DNA of 64,000 nucleotides, from contig LOER01000023.1 of assembly GCA_001515945.1 (NCBI GenBank), positions 1 through 64,000 on the forward strand, given 5' to 3'. Under the pieces are notes generated by a model. It saw only the letters and a program-made list of their open reading frames with translations. It searched no databases and was not told the origin of the DNA. This document shows, in pieces, positions 56,475-64,000 of the stretch. Source of the stretch: Desulfitibacter sp. BRH_c19. Lineage in GTDB: Bacteria; Bacillota; DSM-16504; Desulfitibacterales; Desulfitibacteraceae. The translations under genes were made by a program, and so were the position numbers. Position 1 is the stretch's first letter. Each line of letters opens with the position of its first letter.

Positions 56475-59201
56475 CTAAGATAAAATATTCTTCTGTGTGA
56501 AATAGTTTTTGTTACCTGACATCATATCTATAAAGATGTCTACAATCTCAGGATCAAACTTTACTCCAGTATATTTCTTGATTTCCTGTAAGGCTTCTTC
56601 TTTACTCAAGGCATTTTTATTCAAATTATTTGTCATTGCATCATAGCTCTCTGCTACTGCTATAACTCTTGCTAATTTGGGAATTTCTTCTCCTTTCAGC
56701 TTTTTAGGGTATCCAGAACCATCCCATTTTTCATGATGGTTAAAAACTCCTTCTGCTAAATCTAATGTATCATCAAATAAATTTAAAATCCTATAGCCTA
56801 CGACGGGGTGCTGCTGCATCTCTTTTTTCTCCTGCTCAGTCAACGTATCATTTTTATTAAGAGTATCTTTGTCTAATACTATCTTACCTATATCATGAAA
56901 AAATCCAGCCTCCTTTAATTTTCTTACTTCTGTTTGCGATAATTTCATTGCCTGGCCAATATTTTGGCATATTTCACTTACGGTTATGGAGTGTTCTTTT
57001 TCTCGAGGGCTTTTGTCGTGTAGTGTTTCGATAATTGTCTGTACCATATCGGAATTAATGGTTTTTCGATTAAGCGTTTTCTCTTTATACATTTTATCTT
57101 CAGCATTTTTCATCGTTCTCTCTATATCTTGATCTGCATTTGTTTTAGTATCATACCCCATCGACATGCTACACTTTATAGCAACAATTTGTTCTTTAGA
57201 TAGTTCTTTTTTTACCCTGTTGATAATTTTGTCTGCAACACTTGCCTCTGTGTTAGGCAAAAGAATTGCGAATTCATCTCCACCCACACGAGCAACAATG
57301 TCTTCTTCCCTGCAAATATTTTTCAATATTTCTGATGATTTTTTTAAAAGAGCATCACCTGCAACGTGACCAAAGATATCATTTGTCAGCTTCAACCCAT
57401 TGACATCCCCAAAAATGATTGATATGGGGAGATTTTTTTTGATGTCTATCCTTTTCTGCTCATCTTCAAAGAACATTCTATTATATAGGCCAGTCAAAGA
57501 ATCATGATAACTTAAATGCTTGATATGTTCCTCATTTTTTTTGCGTTCGGTATTATCCATAAAAGTAATAACTGCACCAATAATCTCTCCATCTTTATAC
57601 TGGGGATAGGAATAGTATTCTACATCAACGCTTGTGCCGTCTGCCCTCCAAAACACTTCATCATCTACATGAGTACCCTTTCCTGTGATGAATGCTTTAA
57701 AAATTTTGCATTCTTCGATAGACATCGATGTCCCATCTTTATGGCTATGATGAATTTGTAAATGCATATTCTTGCCAGTCAGCTCATCTTGATGTTTATA
57801 TCCTAATATTTCTAAAACACTAGCATTGCAAAATGTGCAATTTCCATTATTATCAATCCCGTATATTGCTTCTACGGTGGAATCCAAAATGAGGTGCAGC
57901 TGGTCCTTGCTTTCCTTCAATTCATTATTGGTTTCTGCTAGCTCTACCGTCCTCTCTTTCACCTTTTTCTCAAGGTTATTGACAAGCATATATATTGTAT
58001 CTGCCATTTTGTTGAAAGATTCCGATATCATTCCAATCTCATCATTTCTGGTAATGGTTGCCCTTTGGGATAAATCACCTTGAGAAAACTTTTCAGTAGT
58101 GCGTATCAAGCTGTCTATAGGTTTTAAGAATCTATTTGTAAGCATCAAATAAATTCCTATTGATAGCATAAGAGCTAATATTGTCAGCAGTAATGTCAAT
58201 TTCATATTTTCAATAATGCCTGCCATAAACAGACTTTCAGGTATTGCTGTAATAACCAGCCAGTCCAATCCTTCATTATAATACTCCGTTATCTTAATAT
58301 ACAGTCTATCGTTTTCATTCTTTATTCGAAAATTACTTTCTTCAGTACTTTTATAATCTTCATGAGCCTGGATTACTGCTTGATTATCTATTTCATTAAT
58401 CGTCAACCTTTTTATACTACCATCTTCTAGGGTTTTAAAATTCTCCATATCAAGCGAGTTAGCAATCAATTCTCCGGAATCTCTTTCTACAATCACAGCA
58501 AAGGCATTTTTATCTTTTACAATTCCTTCCAAATAGTTGTCTATTTTTGAAAGGGTGATATGGGTCCCCAATACACCTTGAAGGTCGTCAAGATTATTGT
58601 AAATCGGGTAAGCTGCCGATACAGTCAAATCATCCATGACAAAATGTTTATATATCGGTGAAAATACCGGCTTTTGTGTTTCTTTTGCCGCCTTATACCA
58701 ATCTCTAGTTCGCGGATCAAATTTTCCAGCTTCCACCACAAGTTCTCCCGCAGTCATATCTTCAGTTAAGGAATAGTACCAAGAATGGCCATCAGTATCT
58801 CTATTATTTCTCATAATTTCTATATCATAGTTTTCGTTTCTTCGAGCACCATAATATTCCCCGTTTTCAGTACCATAGCTAAAACTGTAAACATCATCAC
58901 TATGTGCTCTCAAAACCCCTACAAAAAAGCTCTCACGTTCACCCTCATTATGTATATTCACAATGTCATTTTCTAACAGCACTTGATTTGCTTCATTGAC
59001 ATGCAACGGAACGGCTACGAATACATCAACTTGATGGAATATTTCGGAGTTCATGTCTTCTGCCATTTTTGTTATGGATTCATCTGCCGAAGACAACCAG
59101 TTTGAAAATATAATATAGCCTATCACGCTAACTGTTGCTAACATGAGTATTATGAATACAATGATTATGCTGTTCCTAATCGAAATGCTTTTATTATCCA
59201 T
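56475..59201 (-). CDS. dCache-HAMP-PAS-GGDEF-HD-GYP c-di-GMP sensor protein
   Basis: About 908 residues. A membrane helix (10-33), an extracellular dCache-like sensor (about 40-325; FDPRTRDWYKAA is a typical Cache motif), a second helix, HAMP (about 350-405), PAS (about 430-555), GGDEF with intact RVGGDEFAILL, and HD-GYP with HDIGKIV, HHEKWDGSGYP and GEEIP. It thus carries both the making and breaking activities for c-di-GMP, controlled by an external ligand. I prefer the ATG at 59201 over a GTG at 59219. No c-di-GMP riboswitch is seen in its leader. Confidence 0.9.
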   Translation of the reverse strand: MDNKSISIRNSIIIVFIILMLATVSVIGYIIFSNWLSSADESITKMAEDMNSEIFHQVDVFVAVPLHVNEANQVLLENDIVNIHNEGERESFFVGVLRAHSDDVYSFSYGTENGEYYGARRNENYDIEIMRNNRDTDGHSWYYSLTEDMTAGELVVEAGKFDPRTRDWYKAAKETQKPVFSPIYKHFVMDDLTVSAAYPIYNNLDDLQGVLGTHITLSKIDNYLEGIVKDKNAFAVIVERDSGELIANSLDMENFKTLEDGSIKRLTINEIDNQAVIQAHEDYKSTEESNFRIKNENDRLYIKITEYYNEGLDWLVITAIPESLFMAGIIENMKLTLLLTILALMLSIGIYLMLTNRFLKPIDSLIRTTEKFSQGDLSQRATITRNDEIGMISESFNKMADTIYMLVNNLEKKVKERTVELAETNNELKESKDQLHLILDSTVEAIYGIDNNGNCTFCNASVLEILGYKHQDELTGKNMHLQIHHSHKDGTSMSIEECKIFKAFITGKGTHVDDEVFWRADGTSVDVEYYSYPQYKDGEIIGAVITFMDNTERKKNEEHIKHLSYHDSLTGLYNRMFFEDEQKRIDIKKNLPISIIFGDVNGLKLTNDIFGHVAGDALLKKSSEILKNICREEDIVARVGGDEFAILLPNTEASVADKIINRVKKELSKEQIVAIKCSMSMGYDTKTNADQDIERTMKNAEDKMYKEKTLNRKTINSDMVQTIIETLHDKSPREKEHSITVSEICQNIGQAMKLSQTEVRKLKEAGFFHDIGKIVLDKDTLNKNDTLTEQEKKEMQQHPVVGYRILNLFDDTLDLAEGVFNHHEKWDGSGYPKKLKGEEIPKLARVIAVAESYDAMTNNLNKNALSKEEALQEIKKYTGVKFDPEIVDIFIDMMSGNKNYFTQKNILS

Positions 59202-59674
59202 TATTCCATCTTCTTTCACCGCTTATTTTCGGCGTATTTTTTAAGAAATTTAAACCTTCCTTCTTAGGAGGCATAATCTACAATAAGCAAATCAAATAGT
59301 TTTGCAAATATGCTATTAGCTGTCTAATGCATATTCATGTACAATTTACCATATTTCGACATTAATCGTCAATTATTTATAATAGCAAATGAAAGTGCCG
59401 ATAATAAATGCATTAGCACTTAAATCGGCACTATTGGTTATTATTTACTGGCTTTCCAGTTTAGGAGGTTGATCGCCTTCAGTTGTTCTATTTTATATAC
59501 TAACACCTTGGTATCTTCTTGTATTGGTATCTTAGTAGAGTACATAGCAGTTGATGTGTAAGCACTATAAAAAGCATAAATAGAAGTTCCTTCTCTTTTT
59601 TGTTATAATGTTCGTGTATCAATGTATGCAGGGCTAGTGAGTAAATATTAGAATTTGAGGAGGCCTACAAAAAT
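59202..59674. other. Divergent intergenic region with hairpin and promoter
   Basis: A 9-bp inverted repeat AGTGCCGAT (59394-59402)/ATCGGCACT (59424-59432) lies in the middle. The rightward promoter is listed separately. No gene is seen. Confidence 0.5.
59601..59609 (+). promoter_or_regulatory. Extended -10 promoter for the small membrane protein
   Basis: TGTTATAAT is a perfect extended -10 box (TGnTATAAT), with no good -35, about 65 bases before the gene at 59675. Confidence 0.55.
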
Positions 59675-60004
59675 ATGCTTTATACTGTACTGTTTATAGT
59701 AGTAGCCATCATCTTAATTTTCCTGATTCCCTCAATTATGTTGAAGTTCGCTATTTCGGCCGTGATTAAAGAATTTCGTGAGCAAAATGCTGTTTCACCT
59801 GAAAATGCGAAATACAATATTGAACTAGGGATTAAGCCGCAAACTGTTGTTGATCGCCTCGTCAAGAACCGCGATTATAAGCCTCAAGCGCTGGAAAGGC
59901 TAATACAAGCAGAGATTGTGCAAGTGACAGAAGACGGCAGATTTTATCTTCGTGAAGATAAACTAGAATCTACCCAGTGGGCAAAAAATCAAAATAATAT
60001 ATAA
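59675..60004 (+). CDS. Small bitopic membrane protein of unknown function
   Basis: A 109-residue protein: one N-terminal membrane helix (about 3-27), then a soluble part with AVSPENAKYNIELGIKPQTVVDRLVKNRDYKPQALERLIQAEIVQVTEDGRFYLREDKL, which looks like a small winged-helix-type domain (described here for residues 40-97). GAGGAGG lies 11 bases before the ATG. I do not recognise the family. Its base composition is slightly GC-richer than its neighbours, hinting at a different origin. It is flanked by two c-di-GMP genes in opposite directions. Confidence 0.7.
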   Translation: MLYTVLFIVVAIILIFLIPSIMLKFAISAVIKEFREQNAVSPENAKYNIELGIKPQTVVDRLVKNRDYKPQALERLIQAEIVQVTEDGRFYLREDKLESTQWAKNQNNI

Positions 60005-60022
60005 ACACATCATTTACTTACG

Positions 60023-61714
60023 TTAAAATTTACCATTAACGTTAAATAGCTTTAATTTTTCAATAAGTTCTTCACCTGGGATAGGTTTGCTAAATACATA
60101 CCCCTGAATAACATTACAATTGATCTTTGAAAGAATATCTACAGCTTCTTGATACTCTACTCCTTCAGCTACAACTTTGTAACCTAATACAGTAGCCATG
60201 CTAATCATAGATTCTACTATTTTCTCTTCTCTCCAATTTAGATGTATATTTTCAATGAAACTCCTATCAATCTTAATTGTAGTAGCCGGAATATGTTTTA
60301 AATATCTCAATGAAGTGTCTCCAGTACCAAAATCATCTATGGCTATTTCAAAGCCACTTTGAGCAAGTTCATTTAATATTCTATAACTACTTCCTGTTTC
60401 TTCTATCAATTCTCTTTCTGTAATTTCCAATTCAATTCTTTCAGGTTTAATATCAAAAGCCTTTAATTGCTCTAACATGAAAGCAGTAAATTGCGGATCT
60501 TTTAAATTTCTTGATGAAATATTTATTGCAATTTTGACCTCTAATCCCTCTTTATCACACAAAACAATTTGTTCTAGGGCATTAGTAAACACCCACTTAG
60601 TAATTGAATGAATCAAAGCTGTTTGTTCTGCTTCAGCAATAAAATTGTTAGGACCAATAATCCCTTTTTCTGGATGATACCAGCGTAATAATGCTTCAAG
60701 ACCTATAATTTTCTTTTCACATATATCATATTTGGGCTGATAGTATAACTTGAACTGATTATCTCTAATTGCTTTTGGTATATCGCCAAGCAACTCCAAT
60801 TTGCTGTTTTTTGTCCAATCAGTTTCACCGTCATATTCTGCATACTGCAAATAGTCTTTTTTTGCTCTATATAAAGCTATACCAGCTAACTTTAATAAGG
60901 TTTTTGAATCTGTTCCATCTTCAGGGCAGGATGCAATTCCAATTCTAATGTCTGCATATATTGGAACCCCATCGACATGTACGGAGTCACTTTGAAAACC
61001 ATTTAGAATTGTAGTCAGATTATCTTGATTGTTTTTCAAATTTGTATTCTTTTCTGTAAATACCGCTAATCTATTGGGTAATATCTGATAAACTAAAATT
61101 TCTTCATCTAGCAGTTCTTTAATTTGGTTGATAAATATCTGGATAAGGTCATCAGAGGCTTCAGGTCCAAATGTATAATAAATCTCTATGTAATTTTCTA
61201 TATTTATCAGTAGCAAACTGAATCCATTAATTTCTTCCTGATTAATCTTAACAATAGCATTGTCTAGGCCAAGTTCTAAACAGCTTTGATTTGGGAGATT
61301 AGTATGTTGATCATGATATCTATTATGTTTAATCTTTTTAATTGCATTTAGAAAACTCTGAGCAAATATACCTATAAACATACCAACAAAAGCAAAAAAA
61401 AATGCCCGGAACAACCAGTTAATTAATTCTTGTTTTTCTCCTGTGACTATATCAATAGGCATATAGGGACCTAGGGCAATACCTGCAACTAATCCTGTTA
61501 TGATTCCACCTTTAACTCCAAAAAACATAGCCCCTAGTACAATAGGGAAATACATAACATGTGAATATACATATTTTATTCCACCTGTAAAATAAACTAA
61601 CAGGCCACTCAAAATAATTAAAAGAAAAGTTAAGATAATGGTTACCATCTTTTGGGGCTTACTAGGGTCAATCCAATGGTCTACTAATGAGGTTAAACAT
61701 CCATTTTTAATCAT
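60023..61714 (-). CDS. Membrane EAL-domain c-di-GMP phosphodiesterase with degenerate GGDEF
   Basis: A 563-residue protein. Residues 15-125 form four or five membrane helices resembling a small sensor of the LytS/5TM type (VKGGIITGLVAGIALG). The following GGDEF-like domain (about 135-290) lacks the GGDEF signature (PNRLAVF at its place), so it should be catalytically dead. The EAL domain (about 305-555) is intact: GLEALLRW, EITERELI, IDDFGTG, IKIDRSFIE and VAEGVE. It should hydrolyse c-di-GMP. It is preceded by a leader with a short ORF and hairpin. Confidence 0.9.
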   Translation of the reverse strand: MIKNGCLTSLVDHWIDPSKPQKMVTIILTFLLIILSGLLVYFTGGIKYVYSHVMYFPIVLGAMFFGVKGGIITGLVAGIALGPYMPIDIVTGEKQELINWLFRAFFFAFVGMFIGIFAQSFLNAIKKIKHNRYHDQHTNLPNQSCLELGLDNAIVKINQEEINGFSLLLINIENYIEIYYTFGPEASDDLIQIFINQIKELLDEEILVYQILPNRLAVFTEKNTNLKNNQDNLTTILNGFQSDSVHVDGVPIYADIRIGIASCPEDGTDSKTLLKLAGIALYRAKKDYLQYAEYDGETDWTKNSKLELLGDIPKAIRDNQFKLYYQPKYDICEKKIIGLEALLRWYHPEKGIIGPNNFIAEAEQTALIHSITKWVFTNALEQIVLCDKEGLEVKIAINISSRNLKDPQFTAFMLEQLKAFDIKPERIELEITERELIEETGSSYRILNELAQSGFEIAIDDFGTGDTSLRYLKHIPATTIKIDRSFIENIHLNWREEKIVESMISMATVLGYKVVAEGVEYQEAVDILSKINCNVIQGYVFSKPIPGEELIEKLKLFNVNGKF

Positions 61715-61805
61715 ATCTATCGTCCCTTTCTGCTTTCATATACTGTAGCTTAACTGGTTTCATTGCTTCATTGTGGAAGAAATTAAAGATAGTTGTTATA
61801 AAGTT

Positions 61806-61824
61806 AGAGTGCTGACAGCACTCT
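61806..61824 (-). promoter_or_regulatory. Hairpin in the EAL-gene leader
   Basis: AGAGTGCT, three bases, then AGCACTCT form a perfect eight-base stem that begins in the stop codon of the short upstream ORF. There is only a weak U-tract after it, so an RNA switch or stability element is as likely as a terminator. Confidence 0.5.
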
Positions 61825-61865
61825 TATATAAAGGGTCTTTGTTCCTCTTCGACAATTTCCATCAT
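61824..61865 (-). CDS. Possible 13-residue leader peptide upstream of the EAL gene
   Basis: ATGATG with a strong AAGGAGGAAT ribosome site opens a frame MMEIVEEEQRPFI that ends exactly where the hairpin begins. The arrangement of strong site, short acidic peptide and hairpin at the stop resembles translation-sensing leaders. No amino acid is enriched enough to name a signal. The peptide is only a candidate. Confidence 0.4.
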   Translation of the reverse strand: MMEIVEEEQRPFI

Positions 61866-61993
61866 ATTCCTCCTTATTTTCCCAATTTTAACTATTTCTT
61901 AAGTTCAGCTCTTCTGATGAAGAAATAAGATGAAACATATATAAGGAAAATCAGACACCTTCATAGTAGGCAAAACCCACAAATCACAGAATC

Positions 61994-62018
61994 AAAAAAA
62001 CACTCAATCTCTTGAGTG
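61994..62018 (-). terminator. Terminator of the tRNA cluster
   Basis: CACTCAAGAGATTGAGTG followed by TTTTTTT on the minus strand, 18 bases past the last tRNA. Confidence 0.9.
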
Positions 62019-62035
62019 CCTTTGGTTTTTGGGTT

Positions 62036-62120
62036 TGGTGCGGGAAACAGGACTTGAACCTGCACATCGTGAGACACTAGATCCTAAGTCTAGCGCGTCT
62101 GCCAATTCCGCCATTCCCGC
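62036..62120 (-). tRNA. tRNA-Leu, anticodon TAG
   Basis: An 85-base class II tRNA with the long variable arm, anticodon loop ACTTAGGAT, acceptor GCGGGAA/TTCCCGC and encoded CCA. Last of six genes in the cluster. Confidence 0.97.
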
Positions 62121-62142
62121 ACATTTTAAATTAAATTTTTAA

Positions 62143-62218
62143 TGGTGAGCCATCCGCGACTCGAACGCGGGACACCCTGATTAAAAGTCAGGTGCTCTAC
62201 CGACTGAGCTAATGGCTC
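62143..62218 (-). tRNA. tRNA-Lys, anticodon TTT
   Basis: Complete cloverleaf with anticodon loop CTTTTAA, GAGCCAT acceptor and encoded CCA. Confidence 0.97.
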
Positions 62219-62225
62219 ATGTAAA

Positions 62226-62300
62226 TGGCTGGGGCGGCAGGATTTGAACCTACGAGTGTCGATTCCAAAGACCGATGCCTTACCGCTTGGCTACGCCCCA
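62226..62300 (-). tRNA. tRNA-Gln, anticodon TTG
   Basis: Cloverleaf with TGGGGCG acceptor, anticodon loop CTTTGGA and CCA, followed seven bases later by tRNA-Lys. Confidence 0.97.
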
Positions 62301-62328
62301 TCGTCTATAACATGATTTTACTTTATTA

Positions 62329-62406
62329 TGGGGTGGATGATGGGACTTGAACCCACGGCCCCCAGAGCCACAATCTGGTGCTCTAACCACCTGAGCTACA
62401 CCCACC
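62329..62406 (-). tRNA. tRNA-His, anticodon GTG
   Basis: Cloverleaf with the His-specific extra G at the 5' end paired to C73, anticodon loop TTGTGGC and encoded CCA. Confidence 0.97.
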
Positions 62407-62434
62407 ACAGTGTTGGATTTCACAAAAATACATA

Positions 62435-62511
<77 letters not shown>

Positions 62512-62525
62512 TCAATGACTTTTTT

Positions 62526-62599
62526 TGGAGCGGGTGATGGGGATCGAACCCACACAACCGGCTTGGAAGGCCGGAACTCTACCATTGAGCTACACCCGC
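62526..62599 (-). tRNA. tRNA-Gly, anticodon TCC
   Basis: Cloverleaf with GCGGGTG acceptor, anticodon loop CTTCCAA and encoded CCA. It is the first tRNA after the promoter. Confidence 0.97.
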
Positions 62600-62630
62600 A
62601 AACAGCGTCGCCGCGCGACTGACAAAGTTT

Positions 62631-62659
62631 ATTATACCCCAAATACAAACTCATGTCAA
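62631..62659 (-). promoter_or_regulatory. Consensus sigma-A promoter of the tRNA cluster
   Basis: Perfect TTGACA (62654-62659), 17-base spacer and perfect TATAAT (62631-62636), about 30 bases upstream of the first tRNA. Confidence 0.92.
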
Positions 62660-62746
62660 AGGTTTTTTATAGGTATTTATTACCTTTTTGTCTTTCTTCG
62701 TCTTCAACGGAGGTTATTATAACACGAAATCCAACCAGGTTCAAGA

Positions 62747-63361
62747 CTATTTCTGCAAGATATCCGCAAGTATTTTAACTGCTTTTTTGAATGCTTCTGA
62801 CCTGTGACTAATTGTATTTTTAATATCTGGTTCTAACTGCGCTAATGTCTTTTTGTATTCAGGCAGATAAAAGAGTGGATCATATCCAAAGCCATGTTCT
62901 CCCTTTAAATCATCAATAATTATACCTTCACAGGTACCATCTGTTTCAAAAAACACTTCATCAGGTGTCATGATGCATATGGAACATCTAAAGCGTGCCA
63001 ATCTCTTTTCATAAGGTACATCTTTTAATAATGAAAGAAGCTTTTCATTGTTTTTATTATCGTCCTTTGGTTCACCAGCAAAACGTGCAGAATGAATACC
63101 TGGAGCTCCTCCGAGATAATCCACCTCAAGACCAGAATCATCCGCTAAAGTAATCAACTTAGTATGTAATGAGACAGCCTTTGCTTTGATGAAGGCATTT
63201 TCTCGAAACGTTTTGCCATCCTCTATAATCTCAGGGACATTAGCAATGTCCACTAGTGATTTCATATCAATATTAAGAGAGTTATAATTAAGCATGGCTA
63301 TAAATTCTTTTATTTTACCTTTATTTTGAGTAGCTAATACTATCTTAATACGTTCAACCAT
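62747..63361 (-). CDS. rdgB: XTP/dITP diphosphatase (RdgB/HAM1 family)
   Basis: A 204-residue house-cleaning enzyme removing dITP and XTP. Motifs: LATQNKGKIKEF at the start, LADDSGLEVDYLGGAPGIHSARFAG (active-site region) and FGYDPLF near the end, followed by SHRSEAFKKA. Its ATG overlaps the rph stop (TAATG), so the two are coupled, the usual rph-rdgB pair. Confidence 0.95.
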   Translation of the reverse strand: MVERIKIVLATQNKGKIKEFIAMLNYNSLNIDMKSLVDIANVPEIIEDGKTFRENAFIKAKAVSLHTKLITLADDSGLEVDYLGGAPGIHSARFAGEPKDDNKNNEKLLSLLKDVPYEKRLARFRCSICIMTPDEVFFETDGTCEGIIIDDLKGEHGFGYDPLFYLPEYKKTLAQLEPDIKNTISHRSEAFKKAVKILADILQK

Positions 63362-64000
63362 TAAGCTTCATCCTTACCATTAGTTTGCCAAATGCCTACC
63401 TGACTTGCTAATGACCCTAAAACATCTTTTTGGATCATCACTAGATCCTGAATGCCCTTTTCTGCTGCACTTAAAAGGCTATCCATCTCTTGTTTTGTAA
63501 ATGGATACTCCTCAGCTGTGCCCTGTATTTCAACTATTCGCCCATCACCAGTCATAACAACATTCATATCCACCTGTGCGTTGGAATCCTCCCCAAAATT
63601 TAAATCTAATAAAATTTCATCATTTACCTTACCCACACTAATAGCCGCCAGGTAGTCTATTACTGGCATTTTTTCTAATGCTCCTTTTTTTATGAGGCTA
63701 TGTAATGCATCGATTAAAGCTACAAAACTACCAGTAATACTTGCTGTACGAGTCCCACCATCTGCCTGGATTACATCACAGTCAAGCCATAATGTTCTTT
63801 CTCCAAGTCCTTTTAGATCAACAATAGAACGCATAGCTCTTCCTATTAACCTTTGGATTTCCATGGTTCTACCTCCAACCTTACCCCTGGCAGCCTCTCT
63901 GATTGTTCTAACTGATGTTGCCCTTGGTAGCATTGAGTACTCAGCGGAAATCCAACCTTTATTTGCTCCCTTTAAAAAATGAGGAACTCTTTCTTCTACT
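63361..64000 (-). CDS. rph: Ribonuclease PH, N-terminus beyond the window
   Basis: The visible 213 residues contain [51 protein letters not shown] and the C-terminal phosphorolytic core. The normal first 35-40 residues lie past position 64000, so the gene is cut by the window edge, not truncated. RNase PH trims tRNA 3' ends by phosphorolysis, which fits the nearby tRNA genes, although all of these already encode CCA. Confidence 0.95.
   Translation of the reverse strand, partial: VEERVPHFLKGANKGWISAEYSMLPRATSVRTIREAARGKVGGRTMEIQRLIGRAMRSIVDLKGLGERTLWLDCDVIQADGGTRTASITGSFVALIDALHSLIKKGALEKMPVIDYLAAISVGKVNDEILLDLNFGEDSNAQVDMNVVMTGDGRIVEIQGTAEEYPFTKQEMDSLLSAAEKGIQDLVMIQKDVLGSLASQVGIWQTNGKDEA

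Noticed and set aside
59202-59674. c-di-GMP riboswitch near the c-di-GMP genes
   Set aside because: The conserved GCACAGGGCAAACC core and receptor motifs are not present here or at 61715-62035.

Overview
The window is AT-rich chromosomal DNA of a low-GC, Gram-positive, endospore-forming, rod-shaped anaerobe of the Clostridia type. Supporting signs are the obg-nadD-leuS-comEA and mreBCD-min-rodA-spoIVF gene orders, sporulation genes (spoIVFA/B, spoVS, lonB and a Spo0B-like protein), Firmicutes-type L27 with its Prp protease, T-box control of valS, a Rex regulator and a selenocysteine formate dehydrogenase. I cannot name the genus from sequence alone. Almost all genes lie on the minus strand, so transcription runs mainly from right to left.

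Region 1 (0-16.3 kb): leuS and comEA are followed by a MASE3-type hybrid sensor kinase, an exported respiratory formate dehydrogenase operon (Sec-containing fdhA, four-cluster ferredoxin subunit, NrfD-type membrane subunit, FdhE), a plus-strand AEC permease and comEC. ComEA and ComEC, usually neighbours, are split by about 10.5 kb of kinase and formate genes. The fdhA reading frame is interrupted by an in-frame TGA followed by a SECIS hairpin, so it is one gene of 1009 codons.

Region 2 (16.4-35.4 kb): rsfS, yqeK, nadD, a 56-residue small ORF, yhbY, obg, a Spo0B-like gene, then rpmA, prp, rplU, rng and two radical-SAM-linked genes. Next come spoIVFB and spoIVFA, rodA, minE, minD, a short minC that lacks the FtsZ-inhibiting N-domain, and mrdA, mreD, mreC, mreB. 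This is a ribosome-assembly block joined to a cell-shape, division and sporulation block.

Region 3 (35.4-43.7 kb): radC, an intergenic region that folds into a multi-helix RNA candidate, maf (without a normal start codon), rex, folC, valS with a T-box leader, and meaB.

Region 4 (43.8-55 kb): a small membrane protein, an EamA transporter and a response-regulator/PP2C phosphatase, then a protein quality-control block (ysxC, lon, lonB, clpX, clpP, tig), tRNA-Gly and a decayed FapA-like (DUF342) pseudogene.

Region 5 (55.8-64 kb): spoVS, two large c-di-GMP proteins (a dCache-PAS-GGDEF-HD-GYP protein and a degenerate-GGDEF/EAL protein) flanking an unknown small membrane protein, a six-gene tRNA cluster (Gly-Arg-His-Gln-Lys-Leu) behind a consensus promoter, rdgB, and rph running off the right edge.

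The most unusual items are the structured RNA between radC and maf, the truncated MinC, the start problem of maf, the iterated palindromic site upstream of the formate dehydrogenase, and a short leader peptide plus hairpin ahead of the EAL gene.
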